Origin: CAZQEZ01 sp964592475 | Lineage (GTDB): Bacteria > Bacteroidota > Bacteroidia > Cytophagales > Cyclobacteriaceae | Length of the DNA stretch: 7,441 nucleotides | NCBI GenBank assembly: GCA_964592475.1 | Contig: CAZQEZ010000187.1 | Location: 1-7,441 of the forward strand | Direction of reading: 5' to 3' | Shown: in pieces, positions 7,439 to 7,441 of the stretch | Layout: every line of letters starts with the position of its first letter | How positions within the stretch are numbered: the stretch's first letter is position 1 | Translations under genes and position numbers: made by a program | Notes under the pieces: model-generated | Database searches by the model: none | What the model was told of the DNA's origin: nothing | What the model saw: only the letters and a program-made list of their open reading frames with translations

Positions 7439-7441
7439 TTA

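Overview
The window looks like part of a draft assembly from an AT-rich Bacteroidota-type genome. Base composition and codon use are of that kind, the second gene has no Shine-Dalgarno sequence before its start, and a run of exactly 100 N marks a scaffold gap. This assignment is an inference; no taxonomic marker is present. Almost every base is coding, all on the + strand.

Layout. Positions 1-1953 hold the 3' part (650 codons) of a large DNA methyltransferase-specificity protein of the Eco57I/PglX-like kind. Its reading frame is open at the left edge, so the 5' part of the gene, with the expected SAM-binding and NPPW/Y motifs, lies outside the window. One base after its stop, 1955-7438 encodes a giant protein of about 1827 codons as assembled. 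It has a family-typical N-terminus, a superfamily 2 DEAH-type helicase core split by zinc-binding insertions, a DUF1998/MZB cysteine module, a PD-(D/E)XK-like nuclease domain and a long C-terminal tail. The architecture is that of DruE of Druantia systems. It also resembles a fusion of the DISARM proteins DrmA (helicase) and DrmB (DUF1998) with a nuclease added. The N run (3760-3859) falls inside the helicase, where the first strand of the second RecA domain is expected.

How the parts may work together. The 1-bp spacing implies co-transcription and probably coupled translation. A modification enzyme next to a helicase-nuclease suggests an anti-phage or anti-plasmid module: the methyltransferase would mark self DNA, and the helicase-nuclease would translocate on and degrade unmarked DNA. 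This is inferred from architecture and neighbourhood. Described Druantia subtypes pair DruE with DruA-D, with DruM/F/G (DruM being a cytosine methylase), or with DruH. An Eco57I-like presumed adenine methylase directly upstream of a DruE-like protein is therefore a combination worth checking as a variant or separate system.

No RNA gene, mobile element, CRISPR array, promoter or terminator could be supported. There is no intergenic stretch longer than a few bases.
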